Assembly (NCBI RefSeq): GCF_900111985.1
Contig: NZ_FOKI01000023.1
Coordinates: 1 to 54,037, forward strand
Direction of reading: 5' to 3'
Length of the DNA: 54,037 nt
Origin: Clostridium frigidicarnis
Lineage (GTDB): Bacteria > Bacillota > Clostridia > Clostridiales > Clostridiaceae
The translations under genes and the position numbers were made by a program. This document shows, one piece after another, positions 7,098 to 18,850 of the stretch (within the stretch, counting starts at the first letter, position 1; every line of letters begins with the position of its first letter). Under the pieces are notes generated by a model. The model did not search any database and was not told where the DNA came from. It worked only from the letters and a program-made list of their open reading frames with translations.

Positions 7098-9305
7098 ATG
7101 AGTAAATTTGCAGGAATAATAGTAAATAATGACTCAATACAAGTAGATAGAAAATTTACTTATAAAATCCCACAAGAATTAGAGGACAAAATTCAGATTG
7201 GACATAGAGTTAAAGTATCATTTGGCATGGGCAAAAACCTTACAGATGGGTTTGTAGTAGAATTATATGATGATATAAGAGAAGAAGGAATAAGAATAAA
7301 ACGTATTAATTCACTTTGTGATGAAGAACCATTATTTAATTATAAGGATTTTATAGTAATGGAATATATGAAAGAAAAATACTTATGTACATATATAGAA
7401 ATAATAAGATTATTTATACCTAAAGGGGTAATAAAAGGTGCTAAACATAAGGAAAAACAAGTGGTTTATGCATTGAGAAGGGACATAGAAGGAACGAAAT
7501 ACGATAAAGAACCTTATAAGAAAATAATAAGTATAATAGAGGAAAATCAAGGTGCCTACTCAAAAAGTGAATTAAATAAGCAATACAATATTTCATTAAG
7601 TTCTATAAATACTCTTATAAAAAATGGATATCTAACAACTGAGGATACTATAATAAATAGATATAATTCCAAAGAGTATGATGAGTATAAAGAGAGAAAT
7701 CTAACAATAGAGCAAAAAAGTGTTGTTAGAGACCTATTGAATGGAATAAACCCTTTATATCTTCTAAAAGGAGTTACGGGAAGTGGAAAAACAGAAGTAT
7801 ATATGCATATAGTCAAAAAAATGCTTGAAAGAGGAAAAAGTGCTATACTGTTAGTTCCAGAAATATCTTTAACACCTCAGATGGTAGAACGTTTTAAGGG
7901 TAGATTTGGAAAAGAAGTTGCTGTTTTTCATTCTAGACTTTCAGATGGAGAAAGATTTGATGAATGGTTTAGAGTAAAAAATGGTGAAGTAAAGCTAGCT
8001 GTAGGTGCTAGATCGGCTTTGTTTTTACCTTTTGACAACTTAGGTATAATAATAATAGATGAAGAACATGAGAATAGTTATAAATCAGAAAGTAATCCTA
8101 AGTATAATGCTAAAGAGGTTGCTGAATTTATGGCGAAATTAAAAGGGTTTAAGGTTTTGATGGGAACAGCTACTCCAAGTATAGAGACATATTATAGAGT
8201 TAAAAATAGAGAAATAAAGTTACTTACTTTGAATACTAGAGCAGATGGAGCAAAAATGCCTACTATAGAAGTTATAGACATGAGAGAAGAACTTCGAAAA
8301 AATAATAGATCTATGTTTAGTGATGCATTAAAAGTAAAGCTAAAAGATGTACTTGAAAGTGGAGAACAAGCAATACTATTTTTAAATAGAAGAGGGTTTT
8401 CTACATTCGTGTCATGTAGAAAGTGCGGATATGTATTTAAATGTAATAATTGTGATATAACATTGACATATCATGCTAATGGTAATTTTCTAAGTTGTCA
8501 TTATTGTGGCCATAAAGAAAGACTTTCACACATATGTCCTAATTGTAAAAGTAATTATGTAAAATACTTTGGTGTAGGAACTGAACAGGTTGAATTATCT
8601 CTTAAAAAGGAATTTGGAGATGTTAAAACATTAAGGATGGATTTAGATACAACTAGAGAAAAAAACTCTTTTGAACGTATATATAGAAGTTTTAGAGATG
8701 GTGAAGCTCAAGTTTTAATAGGTACTCAAATGATAGCAAAAGGTCTAGACTTTCCAAATGTTACTTTAGTAGGGGTATTGGCTGCAGATCTTTCTTTGAA
8801 TTTACCAGATTATAGATCTCCAGAGAGAACTTATCAATTATTAACTCAAGTTTCAGGAAGAGCTGGAAGAGGAAATAAAGAAGGAACCGTTATAATACAA
8901 ACATATTCACCAGATAATTATAGTTTGAATTATTCTATAAAAAATGATTATGATGGATTTTTTAATAAAGAATTAGAAGTAAGAAAAGCCATGGAGTATC
9001 CTCCCTTTACAAAAATAATGGTTATAAACATGAGTTCTAAAAATGAAAAAATTTTGATTGGTAATATAGGAAAAGTAAGTATAAACTTAAAGAAAATGTT
9101 GGAAAATACTAATATAGATATTTTAGGACCAAGTCCTTGTATAATAAGTAAAATAAAAGAAATGTATCGTTGGCAAATATTAATAAAGGGTGATTTTTCT
9201 TTGGAATTAGCAAACAAAGTGAGAGTTTTAGTGTATAATATAACGAAAGAATTGGCTAAACATATAAGAATAAGTATTGATATAAATCCTAATAGCCTAA
9301 TATAA
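7098..9305 (+). CDS. priA: Primosomal protein N' (replication restart helicase PriA)
   Basis: This 735-residue SF2 helicase reloads the replisome at collapsed forks. Seen in order: the N-terminal 3'-DNA-end-binding domain, the Walker A motif GVTGSGKTE, the DEEH box ([10 protein letters not shown]), the GTATPS motif, an inserted zinc-binding region with paired cysteines ([24 protein letters not shown]), and the helicase block [11 protein letters not shown]. The start at ATG 7098 is preferred, since AAAGGTGAT lies just before it and [11 protein letters not shown] is typical. An in-frame GTG at 7059 falls inside an intergenic repeat and is rejected. It heads the run with def and fmt. Confidence 0.96.
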   Translation: MSKFAGIIVNNDSIQVDRKFTYKIPQELEDKIQIGHRVKVSFGMGKNLTDGFVVELYDDIREEGIRIKRINSLCDEEPLFNYKDFIVMEYMKEKYLCTYIEIIRLFIPKGVIKGAKHKEKQVVYALRRDIEGTKYDKEPYKKIISIIEENQGAYSKSELNKQYNISLSSINTLIKNGYLTTEDTIINRYNSKEYDEYKERNLTIEQKSVVRDLLNGINPLYLLKGVTGSGKTEVYMHIVKKMLERGKSAILLVPEISLTPQMVERFKGRFGKEVAVFHSRLSDGERFDEWFRVKNGEVKLAVGARSALFLPFDNLGIIIIDEEHENSYKSESNPKYNAKEVAEFMAKLKGFKVLMGTATPSIETYYRVKNREIKLLTLNTRADGAKMPTIEVIDMREELRKNNRSMFSDALKVKLKDVLESGEQAILFLNRRGFSTFVSCRKCGYVFKCNNCDITLTYHANGNFLSCHYCGHKERLSHICPNCKSNYVKYFGVGTEQVELSLKKEFGDVKTLRMDLDTTREKNSFERIYRSFRDGEAQVLIGTQMIAKGLDFPNVTLVGVLAADLSLNLPDYRSPERTYQLLTQVSGRAGRGNKEGTVIIQTYSPDNYSLNYSIKNDYDGFFNKELEVRKAMEYPPFTKIMVINMSSKNEKILIGNIGKVSINLKKMLENTNIDILGPSPCIISKIKEMYRWQILIKGDFSLELANKVRVLVYNITKELAKHIRISIDINPNSLI

Positions 9306-9354
9306 TATAAAAGAAGAGATTATAAGAATAAGTGGAATGAAGGAGAAATGTACT

Positions 9355-9798
9355 ATGGCAATAAGAAATATAAGAACTATAGGGGACGACGTATTAAGAA
9401 AAAAATGTAAATCAGTTGAGGAAATAAATGATAGAACAAGAACTCTTGTTAAAGATATGATAGAAACTATGTATGAGGCTGATGGAGTAGGTCTTGCTGC
9501 ACCACAAGTGGGTATATTAAAAAGAATAGTAGTTATAGATGTTGGTGAAGGTCCAGTAGTTTTAATAAATCCAGAAATATTAAAAAAAGAGGGAAGCTAT
9601 ATGGATACAGAAGGTTGTTTAAGTGTCCCAGGAGAACAAGGAGAAGTTGAAAGACCATTAAAGCTTACAGTTAGAGCATTGAATGAGCTAGGTGAAAAAG
9701 TAGAATATAATGCAGAAGAGCTATTTGCAAGAGCTGTATGTCATGAATTAGATCATTTAGATGGAGTTTTGTTTGTAGATAAGGTTATTAACCAATAG
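9355..9798 (+). CDS. def: Peptide deformylase
   Basis: This enzyme removes the formyl group from the N-terminal methionine of new proteins and needs a bound metal. All three family motifs are present: [21 protein letters not shown] (metal-binding Cys) and HELDHLDG (two metal His and the catalytic Glu). The ATG at 9355 gives 147 residues and is preceded by AAGGAG at good spacing. An upstream in-frame ATG would overlap that ribosome-binding site. It pairs with fmt directly downstream. Confidence 0.97.
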   Translation: MAIRNIRTIGDDVLRKKCKSVEEINDRTRTLVKDMIETMYEADGVGLAAPQVGILKRIVVIDVGEGPVVLINPEILKKEGSYMDTEGCLSVPGEQGEVERPLKLTVRALNELGEKVEYNAEELFARAVCHELDHLDGVLFVDKVINQ

Positions 9799-9811
9799 GA
9801 GTGATTTGTTA

Positions 9812-10738
9812 ATGAAAGTAGTATTTATGGGAACACCAGAATTTGCAGTTCCATCTTTAGAGATACTTGTGGAAAAATTTAACGTGGAAGCAGTTTTTAC
9901 TCAGCCGGATAGACCAAAGGGAAGAGGCAAAAGGCTTGCAATATCTCAAGTTAAGGAAATTGCATTGAAACACAATATACCTGTGTATCAACCTATAAAA
10001 CTTAAAAATGACGAAGAATGCATAAATGTTCTAAAAAACTTACAACCTGATTACATAGTTGTAGTTGCATTTGGACAAATATTATCAAAGGAAGTTCTTG
10101 ATATACCTAAATATGGTTGTGTAAATTTACATGCATCACTACTTCCTAAATTTAGAGGAGCAGCTCCTATAAATTATGCAGTAATGATGGGAGAAAAAGT
10201 AAGCGGTAATACAACAATGCTTATGGATATAGGTTTGGATACTGGAGATATACTTTTGAAAGACCAATGTGATATACATGAAAATATGACAGCTGGAGAA
10301 TTACATGATAAATTAATGGCTAGAGGTGGAGATCTTTTAGTTAAGACATTAGAAGATTATGCAAAGGGTCACATAGTACCAGTTAAACAAGGAGATGAAA
10401 GTACATACGCTTCATTGCTAAATAAAGAGATGGCTAAGATTGATTGGAATAAAAGTGCTAAGGAAATTCATAATCATGTAAGAGGCTTAAATCCATGGCC
10501 AGTAGCATATACTTTTTATAAGGATCAAAGCATGAAAATTTATGAGAGCAGTATACTAAGTAAAAGTTCAAAAGAAGCACCTGGAACAATACTAGATGTT
10601 AATAAAGATGGGATAGAAGTTGCAACTGGTGACGGTGTTATTTTAATAAAAATAATACAATTTCCTAATGGAAAACCATTAAAAATAGAACAATATATAA
10701 ATGGGCACTCTATTGATATAAAAGAAATTTTAGCTTAG
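9812..10738 (+). CDS. fmt: Methionyl-tRNA formyltransferase
   Basis: This enzyme formylates initiator Met-tRNA using 10-formyl-tetrahydrofolate. The protein starts [14 protein letters not shown] and carries the catalytic segment [20 protein letters not shown], with the conserved formyl-transferase Asn and His, and the LDTGDIL loop. A C-terminal tRNA-binding OB-like domain follows ([11 protein letters not shown]). At 308 residues it is of family length. ATG 9812 is chosen over a TTG six bases upstream because AGGAGTGAT is then correctly spaced. Confidence 0.97.
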   Translation: MKVVFMGTPEFAVPSLEILVEKFNVEAVFTQPDRPKGRGKRLAISQVKEIALKHNIPVYQPIKLKNDEECINVLKNLQPDYIVVVAFGQILSKEVLDIPKYGCVNLHASLLPKFRGAAPINYAVMMGEKVSGNTTMLMDIGLDTGDILLKDQCDIHENMTAGELHDKLMARGGDLLVKTLEDYAKGHIVPVKQGDESTYASLLNKEMAKIDWNKSAKEIHNHVRGLNPWPVAYTFYKDQSMKIYESSILSKSSKEAPGTILDVNKDGIEVATGDGVILIKIIQFPNGKPLKIEQYINGHSIDIKEILA

Positions 10739-10749
10739 GAGGGATAAAC

Positions 10750-11430
10750 ATGTTTTATTATGATAGCACATATTTGCTTTTGATTCCAGCAATGATTATA
10801 TCAGCTTGGGCTCAATTCAAGGTTTCAGCTACATTTGAGAAGTACTCAAAAGTGTATAGTTCAAAAGGACTTAGTGGTGCAGAAGTGGCAAGAATGCTTT
10901 TGGATAATAATGGTTTATACAATGTTCCTATAGAAGTTACAGGTGGTAAACTTTCAGACCATTATGATCCAACTAGGCAGATTTTGAGGCTTTCTAATGA
11001 TGTGTATTATGGAAACTCAGTAGCTAGTTTAGGGGTTGCAGCTCATGAAGTTGGGCATGCAATACAACATAAAACTGCATATAAACCACTAATACTTAGA
11101 AATTCAATAGTACCTATAGTTAATTTAGGATCTAGTATGTCGTGGGTACTATTTATAGCAGGATTAATATTATCAATACAACCATTAATTACCATAGGAA
11201 TACTACTTTTTTCCGGAGTAGTAGTTTTCCAACTTGTTACATTACCGGTTGAATTTGATGCTTCAGCTAGGGCTCTTAAAGAACTTGGAAGTAGAGGAAT
11301 ACTTTACAATGAGGAAGTTAAGGGAGCAAAAAAAGTTTTAGATGCAGCTGCATTAACATATGTAGCAGCCACAATAATGGCAATATCTCAACTTTTAAGA
11401 TTAATTGCATTAAGTAAGAGAAACGACTAA
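10750..11430 (+). CDS. Membrane zinc metallopeptidase (YugP / COG2738 family)
   Basis: This 226-residue protein has an N-terminal membrane segment (YLLLIPAMIISAWAQF), the zinc-protease motif AAHEVGHAIQH (HExxH), two further hydrophobic helices in the middle and the PVEFDASARAL motif with a likely third metal ligand. Clear homologues occur throughout Firmicutes, but their substrates are not known to me. It lies between fmt and rsmB in tight spacing (12 and 22 bases), with a strong AGGAGGG ribosome-binding site. Confidence 0.85.
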   Translation: MFYYDSTYLLLIPAMIISAWAQFKVSATFEKYSKVYSSKGLSGAEVARMLLDNNGLYNVPIEVTGGKLSDHYDPTRQILRLSNDVYYGNSVASLGVAAHEVGHAIQHKTAYKPLILRNSIVPIVNLGSSMSWVLFIAGLILSIQPLITIGILLFSGVVVFQLVTLPVEFDASARALKELGSRGILYNEEVKGAKKVLDAAALTYVAATIMAISQLLRLIALSKRND

Positions 11431-11451
11431 ATTAATGAGAAGAGGTAAAGT

Positions 11452-12768
11452 ATGAAAGCTAGAGAAGTAATAATTAATATATTAGAAGAAGTTTTTAACA
11501 ATAATGCTTATTCTAATATAATTTTAAATAGTGAACTAAAGAAAAGTGATTTAAATGTGAAAGATAAGGCATTAGTTACCGAAATTGTTTATGGAACTAT
11601 AAAATATAGATATTCTATAGATACTATATTAAAACAATATATAAAGAAGGATTTATCTTTAATACAAAGTAACCTTTTAAATATATTAAGAAGCTCCATT
11701 TATCAAATGAATTATTTAGATAAAATACCTAGTTATGCTGCGGTTAATGAAGCTGTTGATATGGCTAAAAAAGAATCAGAGGGAGCAGCTAAGTTTGTTA
11801 ATGGAGTACTTAGAAGTCATTTAAGAAATAATAAGGAGATTCATTTTAGCAATCCTAAGGAACAGATGGCATTTCAATATTCATTTCCTAAATGGATGGT
11901 TGAGTTGTTCATAGATCAGTATGGAGAATATATAACAAAATGTATACTTAGAGGATTAAATGAGGTTCCTTACTTAACAGTAAGAGTTAATGAAACTAAA
12001 GCTGCATATGATGAGGTTTTAGAAAAGCTAGAAGAATTAGGATATAATGCTGAAGAAGGATGTATGTGTCCAGAAGCAATTATAATAAAAAAAGGTAGAA
12101 GTATAGAAGAAAATGAGCTATTTAAAGAAGGAAAGATAACAGTACAAGATGAAAGTGCTATGCTTGTAGCTCCACTAATGGATCTAAAAGAAAATTCTAT
12201 TGCCATGGACTTGTGTAGTGCACCAGGTGGTAAAACTACACATATGTCAGAACTTATGAATAATACAGGTGAAGTAATAGCATTTGATATTCATGAACAT
12301 AAATTAGATCTTATAAAGCACAATGCCAATAGACTTGCAATAAGCAACATAAAATTATTTCTTGAAGATGCATCAAAATTAAATACAAAGTATATAAACT
12401 ATGCAGATGCAGTTCTTATAGATGTTCCTTGCTCAGGTCTTGGAATAATAAGAAAAAAACCAGAAATAAAATGGACTAAAACAGCTAGTGACTTAAGAGG
12501 AATAATAAGAATACAGAGACATATAATGGATAATGCTGCCCAATATTTAAAAAGTGGTGGAACCCTTATATATTCTACATGTACTTTGAATAAAGAAGAA
12601 AATCAAAGCAACATTCAAGGATTCTTAGAAAAACATAAAGATTTTGAACTGGGAAAGATATACTTAGGTGATGCAGAAAACATAATATATGATGAAGAAG
12701 GGTATGTTACAATACTTCCTAATAAACATATGGATGGATTCTTTATAGCTAAGTTGATAAAGAAGTAA
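11452..12768 (+). CDS. rsmB: 16S rRNA (cytosine-967 C5)-methyltransferase
   Basis: This 438-residue protein has an N-terminal NusB-like RNA-binding domain (about 1-140) and a C-terminal SAM-dependent m5C methyltransferase domain. The SAM-binding motif is [13 protein letters not shown]. The two cysteines of the RNA m5C mechanism are in DVPCSGLG and [11 protein letters not shown]. It sits in the conserved fmt-rsmB-rlmN-prpC-prkC-rsgA string. Confidence 0.95.
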   Translation: MKAREVIINILEEVFNNNAYSNIILNSELKKSDLNVKDKALVTEIVYGTIKYRYSIDTILKQYIKKDLSLIQSNLLNILRSSIYQMNYLDKIPSYAAVNEAVDMAKKESEGAAKFVNGVLRSHLRNNKEIHFSNPKEQMAFQYSFPKWMVELFIDQYGEYITKCILRGLNEVPYLTVRVNETKAAYDEVLEKLEELGYNAEEGCMCPEAIIIKKGRSIEENELFKEGKITVQDESAMLVAPLMDLKENSIAMDLCSAPGGKTTHMSELMNNTGEVIAFDIHEHKLDLIKHNANRLAISNIKLFLEDASKLNTKYINYADAVLIDVPCSGLGIIRKKPEIKWTKTASDLRGIIRIQRHIMDNAAQYLKSGGTLIYSTCTLNKEENQSNIQGFLEKHKDFELGKIYLGDAENIIYDEEGYVTILPNKHMDGFFIAKLIKK

Positions 12769-12782
12769 TTAGGAGTGGCTAC

Positions 12783-13814
12783 ATGAAAAATATTTATGAT
12801 TTAACCTTAGATGAATTAAAGTTATGGATGAAAGAGAATAAAGAGAGTGAATTTAGAAGTAAACAAGTCATAGAGTGGTTATATAAAGATATTAAAAACT
12901 TTGATGATATGAAAAATTTACCTAAAGCCCTTAAAGAAAAATTAAATAGCAACTTTACAATGGAACTTCCAAAAGTTGAACACGAATATACGTCAAGGTT
13001 AGATGGAACAAAAAAATTATTACTAGCTTTACAAGATGGTAATTTAATAGAATGTGTTATTATGAAGTATAATCATGGAAATTCAATATGTGTATCTACT
13101 CAGGTTGGATGTAGAATGGGCTGTAAATTTTGTGCATCTACCATAGACGGAAGAGTAAGGGATTTAACAGCAGGTGAAATACTTTTACAAGTTATTGTAG
13201 GTCAAAAGGTATTAGGAGAAAGAATATCTAATATAGTTTTAATGGGAAGTGGAGAGCCTTTTGATAATTATGATAATGTTATAAAGTTTTTAAAAATAGT
13301 AAATGCTGATTATGGTCTTAATATAGGGCAAAGGCATATAACATTATCTACTTGTGGTATAGTGCCTAAAATAATAGACTTTGCAGATGAAGATATGCAA
13401 ATTACTTTGGCAATTTCTCTTCATTCTACTACAGATGATAGAAGAAAAGAAATTATGCCTATAGCAAATAAGTATTCTATAAAAGAAATTTTAGATGCTT
13501 GTAAATATTATATAGACAAAACAGGAAGAAGAGTTAGTTTTGAATATTCATTGGTTAAAGAGGTAAATGATTCTTTAGAAGATGCTAAGTCTTTAGGAAA
13601 ACTATTAAAAGGAATATTATGTCATGTAAATTTGATTCCTATAAATGAAATAAAAGAAAACTCCTATAAAAAAACAGATTCAGAAGAAGTGAAAATTTTT
13701 GCTAAAATTCTTAAAGAATATGGAGTTGAGACCACAGTAAGAAGAGAAATGGGATCAGACATAAATGCAGCGTGTGGACAATTAAGAAGAAGTTATATGG
13801 AGACCCAAAAATAA
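12783..13814 (+). CDS. rlmN: Dual-specificity rRNA/tRNA adenine C2-methyltransferase (radical SAM)
   Basis: This enzyme methylates A2503 of 23S rRNA and A37 of some tRNAs. The radical-SAM cluster motif CRMGCKFC (CxxxCxxC) lies near residues 108-115, followed by GEILLQV and [12 protein letters not shown]. The resolving cysteine is in the C-terminal AACGQLRR, and a second catalytic Cys (CGI) is present mid-domain. At 343 residues it has normal length. It is adjacent to rsmB, 14 bases apart. Confidence 0.96.
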   Translation: MKNIYDLTLDELKLWMKENKESEFRSKQVIEWLYKDIKNFDDMKNLPKALKEKLNSNFTMELPKVEHEYTSRLDGTKKLLLALQDGNLIECVIMKYNHGNSICVSTQVGCRMGCKFCASTIDGRVRDLTAGEILLQVIVGQKVLGERISNIVLMGSGEPFDNYDNVIKFLKIVNADYGLNIGQRHITLSTCGIVPKIIDFADEDMQITLAISLHSTTDDRRKEIMPIANKYSIKEILDACKYYIDKTGRRVSFEYSLVKEVNDSLEDAKSLGKLLKGILCHVNLIPINEIKENSYKKTDSEEVKIFAKILKEYGVETTVRREMGSDINAACGQLRRSYMETQK

Positions 13815-13833
13815 TAAAAAAGGGGTGTTTTGT

Positions 13834-14580
13834 ATGGTGGGATTTATAACCGATGTAGGCAATGTTAGGAAATTAAATGAAGATTGTATTGAATTCTATG
13901 AAGATGGAGAAAAATCTATATATGTAGTTGCTGATGGCATGGGTGGACACAATGCAGGTGAGGTTGCAAGTAAACTTGCTTCAACCTCTTTGATATCTTA
14001 TATAAAAGAAAAATTTAATAGCAATGATATTAATAGAGTATTTATAGAATCAATTAAGTTTGCAAATGAAAAAGTTTATAATTATTCATTAACAAGTAAT
14101 AATTTAAATGGAATGGGAACTACAATAACTGCTTGTTTGATTTATAAAGAACAAGTGTTAGTTGCTAATGTAGGTGATAGTAGTTGCTTTATAATAAAGG
14201 ATGGTCAAATAAGAAAAATAACAAGAGATCATTCTTTAGTACAAGAGTTAGTAGATGAAGGTACTATAACAGAAGCAGAGGCCAAAAATCACCCAAATAA
14301 AAATATAATAACTAGGGCAGTTGGTACTAAAGAGGAAGTTGTACCAGATATTTATGAATTAAGTATAACTGAATTTCAACATATGTTATTATGCTCAGAT
14401 GGTTTAACTAATGATGTAACAAATGAAGAATTAATACATTTAATAGACTTAAGTGAAAATTATAATGAGTTTTGCAAAAAAGTTTTACAGTTAGCTAAAA
14501 GTAGAGGGGCACGAGATAACATATCTTTAATTATAGTTGGAGGAGAGCACTATGAGAATAGGAACTATACTAGGGGATAG
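13834..14580 (+). CDS. prpC: PP2C-type Ser/Thr protein phosphatase
   Basis: This 248-residue PPM-family phosphatase reverses PrkC phosphorylation. Metal-binding and family motifs are visible: DVGNVRKLNED, VADGMGGHNAGE, GMGTTI, NVGDSSCF, CSDGLTNDV and ARDNISLI. ATG 13834 is chosen over a GTG at 13825, because AAAAGGGGTG ends six bases before the ATG and would otherwise overlap the start. The gene overlaps prkC by 29 bases, so kinase and phosphatase are made together. Confidence 0.95.
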   Translation: MVGFITDVGNVRKLNEDCIEFYEDGEKSIYVVADGMGGHNAGEVASKLASTSLISYIKEKFNSNDINRVFIESIKFANEKVYNYSLTSNNLNGMGTTITACLIYKEQVLVANVGDSSCFIIKDGQIRKITRDHSLVQELVDEGTITEAEAKNHPNKNIITRAVGTKEEVVPDIYELSITEFQHMLLCSDGLTNDVTNEELIHLIDLSENYNEFCKKVLQLAKSRGARDNISLIIVGGEHYENRNYTRG

Positions 14581-16558
14581 GTATGAGCTTATTGAAAAAA
14601 TAGGTGAAGGTGGCATGGCTGAGGTATACAAGGCTAAATGTCATAAGTTAAATAGATTTGATGCTGTCAAAATATTGAAAAAAGAATTTGCCTCTGACTT
14701 AGAAGTTGTAGAAAAATTTAAAAGAGAAGCTACAGCAGTGGCAAATTTATCTGATAATAATATTGTTAATGTTTTAGATGTTGGTACTCAAGATGGAGTT
14801 AACTATATTGTTATGGAATATGTTAAGGGAAAAACATTAAAAGATTTAATCAGAGAACAAGGTGAAATACCTTATAAGAAGGCTGTTGAGTATGGAATAC
14901 AAATAACTAAGGCTTTAGATTGTGCTCATAGGAATAATATAGTACATAGAGATGTAAAGCCTCAAAATATACTAGTAACTGAAGATAACATAATAAAAGT
15001 TACGGATTTTGGAATAGCAAAATTAACAGATTCAAGTACAATAACTAATACTAATAAAATTTTGGGATCAGCTCATTATTTTTCTCCTGAACAGGCTAAG
15101 GGAAACTATGTTGATTACAGGACTGATATATATTCACTAGGTATTGTATTGTATGAGATGGTTACAGGAAAGCTTCCATTTGACGCGGATAGCCCTGTGT
15201 CTGTAGCATTAAAACATATACAAGAACAACCAGTTCCACCTATTGAATTAAATCCATCTATTCCTCAAAGTTTTAATAGCTTAATATTGAAGAGTATTGA
15301 GAAAGAACCAGTAAAAAGATATCAATCTTCTAAAGAATTAATCAATGATTTGGTGAAAATTGAAAAGGACGAAAAGGTTCAAATAACATCAAATAATGAT
15401 GAAGATCAGTTTACAAGAGTTATGACTCCTATAAAAGAAGAGGATTTGAAACAAAATCTAAGGAAAAATAAAGCAGAAGAAAAACGTAAACAAGAAGAAG
15501 AGGAAGAAGAAGACTATGATGATTATTATGAAGATGACAAACCTTCTTCTGGTGGTAAGAAAAAAAAATATCTTATATTTTCTTTGATAGGGATTTTAAT
15601 AGTGGCATTAGGGGTAATATCAGCGGCGATTATGTTTAAACCTAATACAGCTGCTAAAGATCAAGTTAAAGTACCTAAAATCGTAGGAATGACTCAGGAA
15701 GATGCAAAAAAAATGTTAGATTCTATGGGATTAAAAATGGAGATTGTAGAAACAAAAGTAAGTGATAAACCTGAGGGTACTATATTAGAGTGCTTTCCTA
15801 AAGAAGGAGAGACAATAGAGAAAGATAAAGAGGTTAGAGTTGTTGTAAGTGGTGGAGAGTCAAAAATAAAGGTTCCAAATTTACTACAAGACTATGATGT
15901 TAAGGCTGCAGAAAAAATACTAAATACCTTTGATCTTGTACTTGGAAAACAAGATGAGGAATATAGTGACACGGTGAAAAAAGGTAATATTATAAGACAA
16001 AACCCAGGTGTTGATACAGAAGTTAAAAAAGGTGATGCTATAGATATTGTTGTAAGTAAGGGAGAAAAATCAAAATTTGCAAAGGTACCTAATTTATATG
16101 GAAGAAGTGAATCGGATGCAAAAAACCAATTAGAATCTAGCAAACTATCCTTAGGAAATGTTAAAACAGAACAAAAAACAACAAATAATAAGGATGATTT
16201 AAATAAAAACAATACAGTAATTGCTCAAAGTCTAGAAACTGGTGCATTAGTAAAAGAAGAAAGTGCTGTTAATATAACTATTGTTGTTTATACTTATGAA
16301 GAGCCAAAACCACAATTAATTGATGTGCCACCCCTTTCAGGAAGAACAGTAGGTGAGGCAAGAAGCATATTAAGTGATAAAGGATTAACTTTAGATACAG
16401 GTGGATTTGGAGATGACTTTATAATTAAAGGTTATTCTCCAAATGGTCAGGTTGTTAAAGGATCTACCATAAAAATAACATCCGCAACAAAACCTAATGG
16501 CGGTGGGGAAAACAATGGCGGTGACAATAATGGCAATGGCACTGGTGATGGAAGGTAA
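14552..16558 (+). CDS. prkC: Membrane Ser/Thr protein kinase with PASTA repeats
   Basis: This 668-residue signalling kinase senses peptidoglycan fragments, and in relatives it controls cell-wall metabolism and spore germination. The cytosolic kinase domain (about 1-270) shows [11 protein letters not shown], the ATP Lys in [20 protein letters not shown] and [10 protein letters not shown] very acidic linker follows (a run of Glu, then DYDDYYEDD), a Lys patch, and one membrane helix near 345-367. Outside are four PASTA repeats (VPKIVGM, VPNLLQD, VPNLYGR, VPPLSGR) and a Gly/Asn-rich tail. ATG 14552 is preferred because GGAGGAG precedes it. Confidence 0.96.
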   Translation: MRIGTILGDRYELIEKIGEGGMAEVYKAKCHKLNRFDAVKILKKEFASDLEVVEKFKREATAVANLSDNNIVNVLDVGTQDGVNYIVMEYVKGKTLKDLIREQGEIPYKKAVEYGIQITKALDCAHRNNIVHRDVKPQNILVTEDNIIKVTDFGIAKLTDSSTITNTNKILGSAHYFSPEQAKGNYVDYRTDIYSLGIVLYEMVTGKLPFDADSPVSVALKHIQEQPVPPIELNPSIPQSFNSLILKSIEKEPVKRYQSSKELINDLVKIEKDEKVQITSNNDEDQFTRVMTPIKEEDLKQNLRKNKAEEKRKQEEEEEEDYDDYYEDDKPSSGGKKKKYLIFSLIGILIVALGVISAAIMFKPNTAAKDQVKVPKIVGMTQEDAKKMLDSMGLKMEIVETKVSDKPEGTILECFPKEGETIEKDKEVRVVVSGGESKIKVPNLLQDYDVKAAEKILNTFDLVLGKQDEEYSDTVKKGNIIRQNPGVDTEVKKGDAIDIVVSKGEKSKFAKVPNLYGRSESDAKNQLESSKLSLGNVKTEQKTTNNKDDLNKNNTVIAQSLETGALVKEESAVNITIVVYTYEEPKPQLIDVPPLSGRTVGEARSILSDKGLTLDTGGFGDDFIIKGYSPNGQVVKGSTIKITSATKPNGGGENNGGDNNGNGTGDGR

Positions 16559-16587
16559 AATACGATATTTTTACTAGGAGGAGCTCT

Positions 16588-17457
16588 ATGGAAGGAACTA
16601 TAATCAAAGGTATAGGTGGCTTCTACTACGTAAAGACTGAGATTGAGACTATAGAATGTAAACCAAGGGGTAAGTTCAGATATGATGGACTTACCCCTAT
16701 AGTTGGAGATAGGGTTAGAATATCTATAGAAGGTGGAAAAGGTGTAATTGAAGAGATATTTGAAAGATCTTCAGAGCTTATAAGACCTCTAGTGTCCAAT
16801 GTAACTCAGGCTTTCGTAGTATTTGCAGCTAAAAATCCAGATATAAACAAGGATCTATTAAATAGATTCTTGGTTTTATGTGAATATAATAATATAAAAG
16901 CAAATGTATGTTTAAATAAAATTGACTTATGTAGTGAAGAAGAACTAAGAAAATTTAAAGAAGGACTTAATAACATAGGTTATGAACTTATTCCTATTAA
17001 TGCAAAAGAAGGTTATGGATTAGAAAAATTAAACCAAAAATTAAAAAATAATGTTACAGTTTTGTGTGGACCATCAGGTGCAGGAAAATCAACATTATTA
17101 AATAAATTAACAGGAAAAACTCTTATGGAGACAGGAGAAGTAAGTAAAAAGGTAGGTAGAGGTAAACATACTACAAGACATAGTGAGCTTATTGAAATAG
17201 AGCATGGTTTTATAGTTGATACACCAGGTTTTTCAAATATAGATATAACATTTATAGATGAGTATGAACTTCAAAACTGTTTTCCAGAGTTTAAAGATTT
17301 TAATGGAAAATGTAAATTCTCAAGTTGCGTTCATAATAAAGAGCCGAAATGTGCTGTTAAAGAAGCAGTTGAAGGCAACAAAATAAGTGAGTTAAGATAC
17401 GACTTTTACATAAAAACATTAGAAGAAATTCAAAGGGGGAAAAAAAGAAAATGGTAA
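16588..17457 (+). CDS. rsgA: Ribosome small subunit-dependent GTPase
   Basis: This circularly permuted GTPase matures the 30S subunit. There is an N-terminal OB fold, then the G motifs in permuted order: NKIDL (G4), [12 protein letters not shown] (G1), a flexible [10 protein letters not shown] switch and DTPGF (G3). The C-terminal zinc ribbon shows [14 protein letters not shown]. At 289 residues it has family length. The ribosome-binding site AGGAGGAGC is strong, and it overlaps rpe by seven bases. Confidence 0.96.
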   Translation: MEGTIIKGIGGFYYVKTEIETIECKPRGKFRYDGLTPIVGDRVRISIEGGKGVIEEIFERSSELIRPLVSNVTQAFVVFAAKNPDINKDLLNRFLVLCEYNNIKANVCLNKIDLCSEEELRKFKEGLNNIGYELIPINAKEGYGLEKLNQKLKNNVTVLCGPSGAGKSTLLNKLTGKTLMETGEVSKKVGRGKHTTRHSELIEIEHGFIVDTPGFSNIDITFIDEYELQNCFPEFKDFNGKCKFSSCVHNKEPKCAVKEAVEGNKISELRYDFYIKTLEEIQRGKKRKW

Positions 17458-18104
17458 AATTATCACCATCAATATTATCAGCAGATTTTGCTACTTTAGG
17501 GGAACAAATAAAAATATTAAACAATGTGGATGTGGAAATGATTCATATAGATGTAATGGACGGTAACTTTGTACCTAATATATCATTTGGAGCACCTATA
17601 ATGAAATCTATAAGAAGCTTAACAGAAAAAGTATTTGATGTACATTTAATGATTGATGACCCTTCAAGATACATAGAGGACTTTGTAAAGAGTGGTGCAG
17701 ATATTATTACTATACATTATGAAGCAGATAAACATATAGATAGAACTATAAATTATATAAAAAGTTTTGGAATTAAGGCAGGAATAGCATTGAATCCAGC
17801 AACGCCTGTAAGTAATATAAAAAATATATTGCCAATAGTTGATATGGTTTTAATAATGTCTGTTAATCCAGGGTTTGGAGGACAAAAATATATACCATAT
17901 ACATCACTGAAAATACAAGAAGTTAAAAAGATGTGTGAAGCTATAGGTAAGGATATGATGATACAGGTAGATGGTGGAGTAGATAGCAATAATATTAAAA
18001 AAATTGTTGAATCAGGGGCAAATGTATTAGTAGCTGGATCAGCTATATTTAGAAATAATAATATAGAAGAAAATGTTAAAGTTTTAAGGTCGGCTTTAAG
18101 ATAG
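17451..18104 (+). CDS. rpe: Ribulose-phosphate 3-epimerase
   Basis: This TIM-barrel enzyme interconverts ribulose-5-phosphate and xylulose-5-phosphate in the pentose phosphate pathway. It shows the metal- and substrate-binding motifs [36 protein letters not shown] and the phosphate loop QVDGGV. At 217 residues it has normal length. Its stop codon shares one base with the thiN start, continuing the rsgA-rpe-thiN coupling seen in Bacillus. Confidence 0.97.
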   Translation: MVKLSPSILSADFATLGEQIKILNNVDVEMIHIDVMDGNFVPNISFGAPIMKSIRSLTEKVFDVHLMIDDPSRYIEDFVKSGADIITIHYEADKHIDRTINYIKSFGIKAGIALNPATPVSNIKNILPIVDMVLIMSVNPGFGGQKYIPYTSLKIQEVKKMCEAIGKDMMIQVDGGVDSNNIKKIVESGANVLVAGSAIFRNNNIEENVKVLRSALR

Positions 18105-18742
18105 TGAAAATACTTATAGTAGGAGGGGGGATTAAGCCTTCCTCTGAACTTATAATAAAGGAATATGAAAAAAGTGATATAGTTATTGCTGCTGACAGAG
18201 GAGCTCAATATTTGTTTGAAGAAAATCTTAATCCAACAATATTGTTAGGTGATTTTGATTCAATAAATAAAGAGGTGCTAGAAAAATTACGAGCTAAGAA
18301 TTCAGAGATAAAAGTATATCCACCAGAAAAAGACTTTACTGATAGTGAAATTGCTGTTGACTTAGCATTAGAGTACAAACCAGAAGAGGTTACCTTATTA
18401 GGATGCACAGGCTCTAGATTAGATCATGTGCTAGGAAACATAGGACTACTCTACAAATGTCTGGGAAATGGTTCTAGAGCTTATATAAAGGATGATAATA
18501 ATATAATATTTTTAGTTAATAAATCTACAAAATTAAAGAAAAAAAATATGAATTATATAAGTTTTCAAGGATTTAGAGAAGAGGTTAAAAACTTTAATAT
18601 AAGAAATGCAAAATATGATTTACATGATTATGATTTGAATTTCGGAGAAACAATAAGTGTATCAAATGAATTTTTAGATGAAAAAGATGTAGAAATTACA
18701 TTTAACAATGGAATAGTCATGGTTATGTATTCTATGGATTAA
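18104..18742 (+). CDS. thiN: Thiamine diphosphokinase
   Basis: This enzyme transfers pyrophosphate from ATP to thiamine, giving the active cofactor. The 212-residue protein has the family motifs VGGGIKPS, AADRGAQYL, LLGDFDSI, DFTDSEIAVDLAL and GCTGSRLDH (catalytic Asp and Arg region). The GTG start overlaps the rpe stop (TAGTG). It ends the long plus-strand run, ahead of an imperfect hairpin and the spoVM locus, as in Bacillus subtilis. Confidence 0.94.
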   Translation: MKILIVGGGIKPSSELIIKEYEKSDIVIAADRGAQYLFEENLNPTILLGDFDSINKEVLEKLRAKNSEIKVYPPEKDFTDSEIAVDLALEYKPEEVTLLGCTGSRLDHVLGNIGLLYKCLGNGSRAYIKDDNNIIFLVNKSTKLKKKNMNYISFQGFREEVKNFNIRNAKYDLHDYDLNFGETISVSNEFLDEKDVEITFNNGIVMVMYSMD

Positions 18743-18747
18743 TAATG

Positions 18748-18816
18748 AAAAATAGTCACCAATAGTTATTTGTTTCATATAATGGAATTGAAGCAATTAT
18801 TATCGGTGATTTTTTT
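18748..18816 (+). terminator. Probable terminator after thiN (branched hairpin)
   Basis: TCACC at 18756-18760 pairs with GGTGA at 18805-18809, with flanking A and T runs extending the stem and seven T residues following. An inner AATTG/CAATT hairpin sits in the loop, so the fold is branched rather than a simple stem. Confidence 0.5.
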
Positions 18817-18850
18817 GTCAAGAAAGATATGTTTTAATAAAGTTATAGGT

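Noticed and set aside
18770-18850. TTG at 18770 as start of the small membrane protein
   Set aside because: This part overlaps the probable thiN terminator, lacks a ribosome-binding site, and adds residues unlike a membrane peptide.
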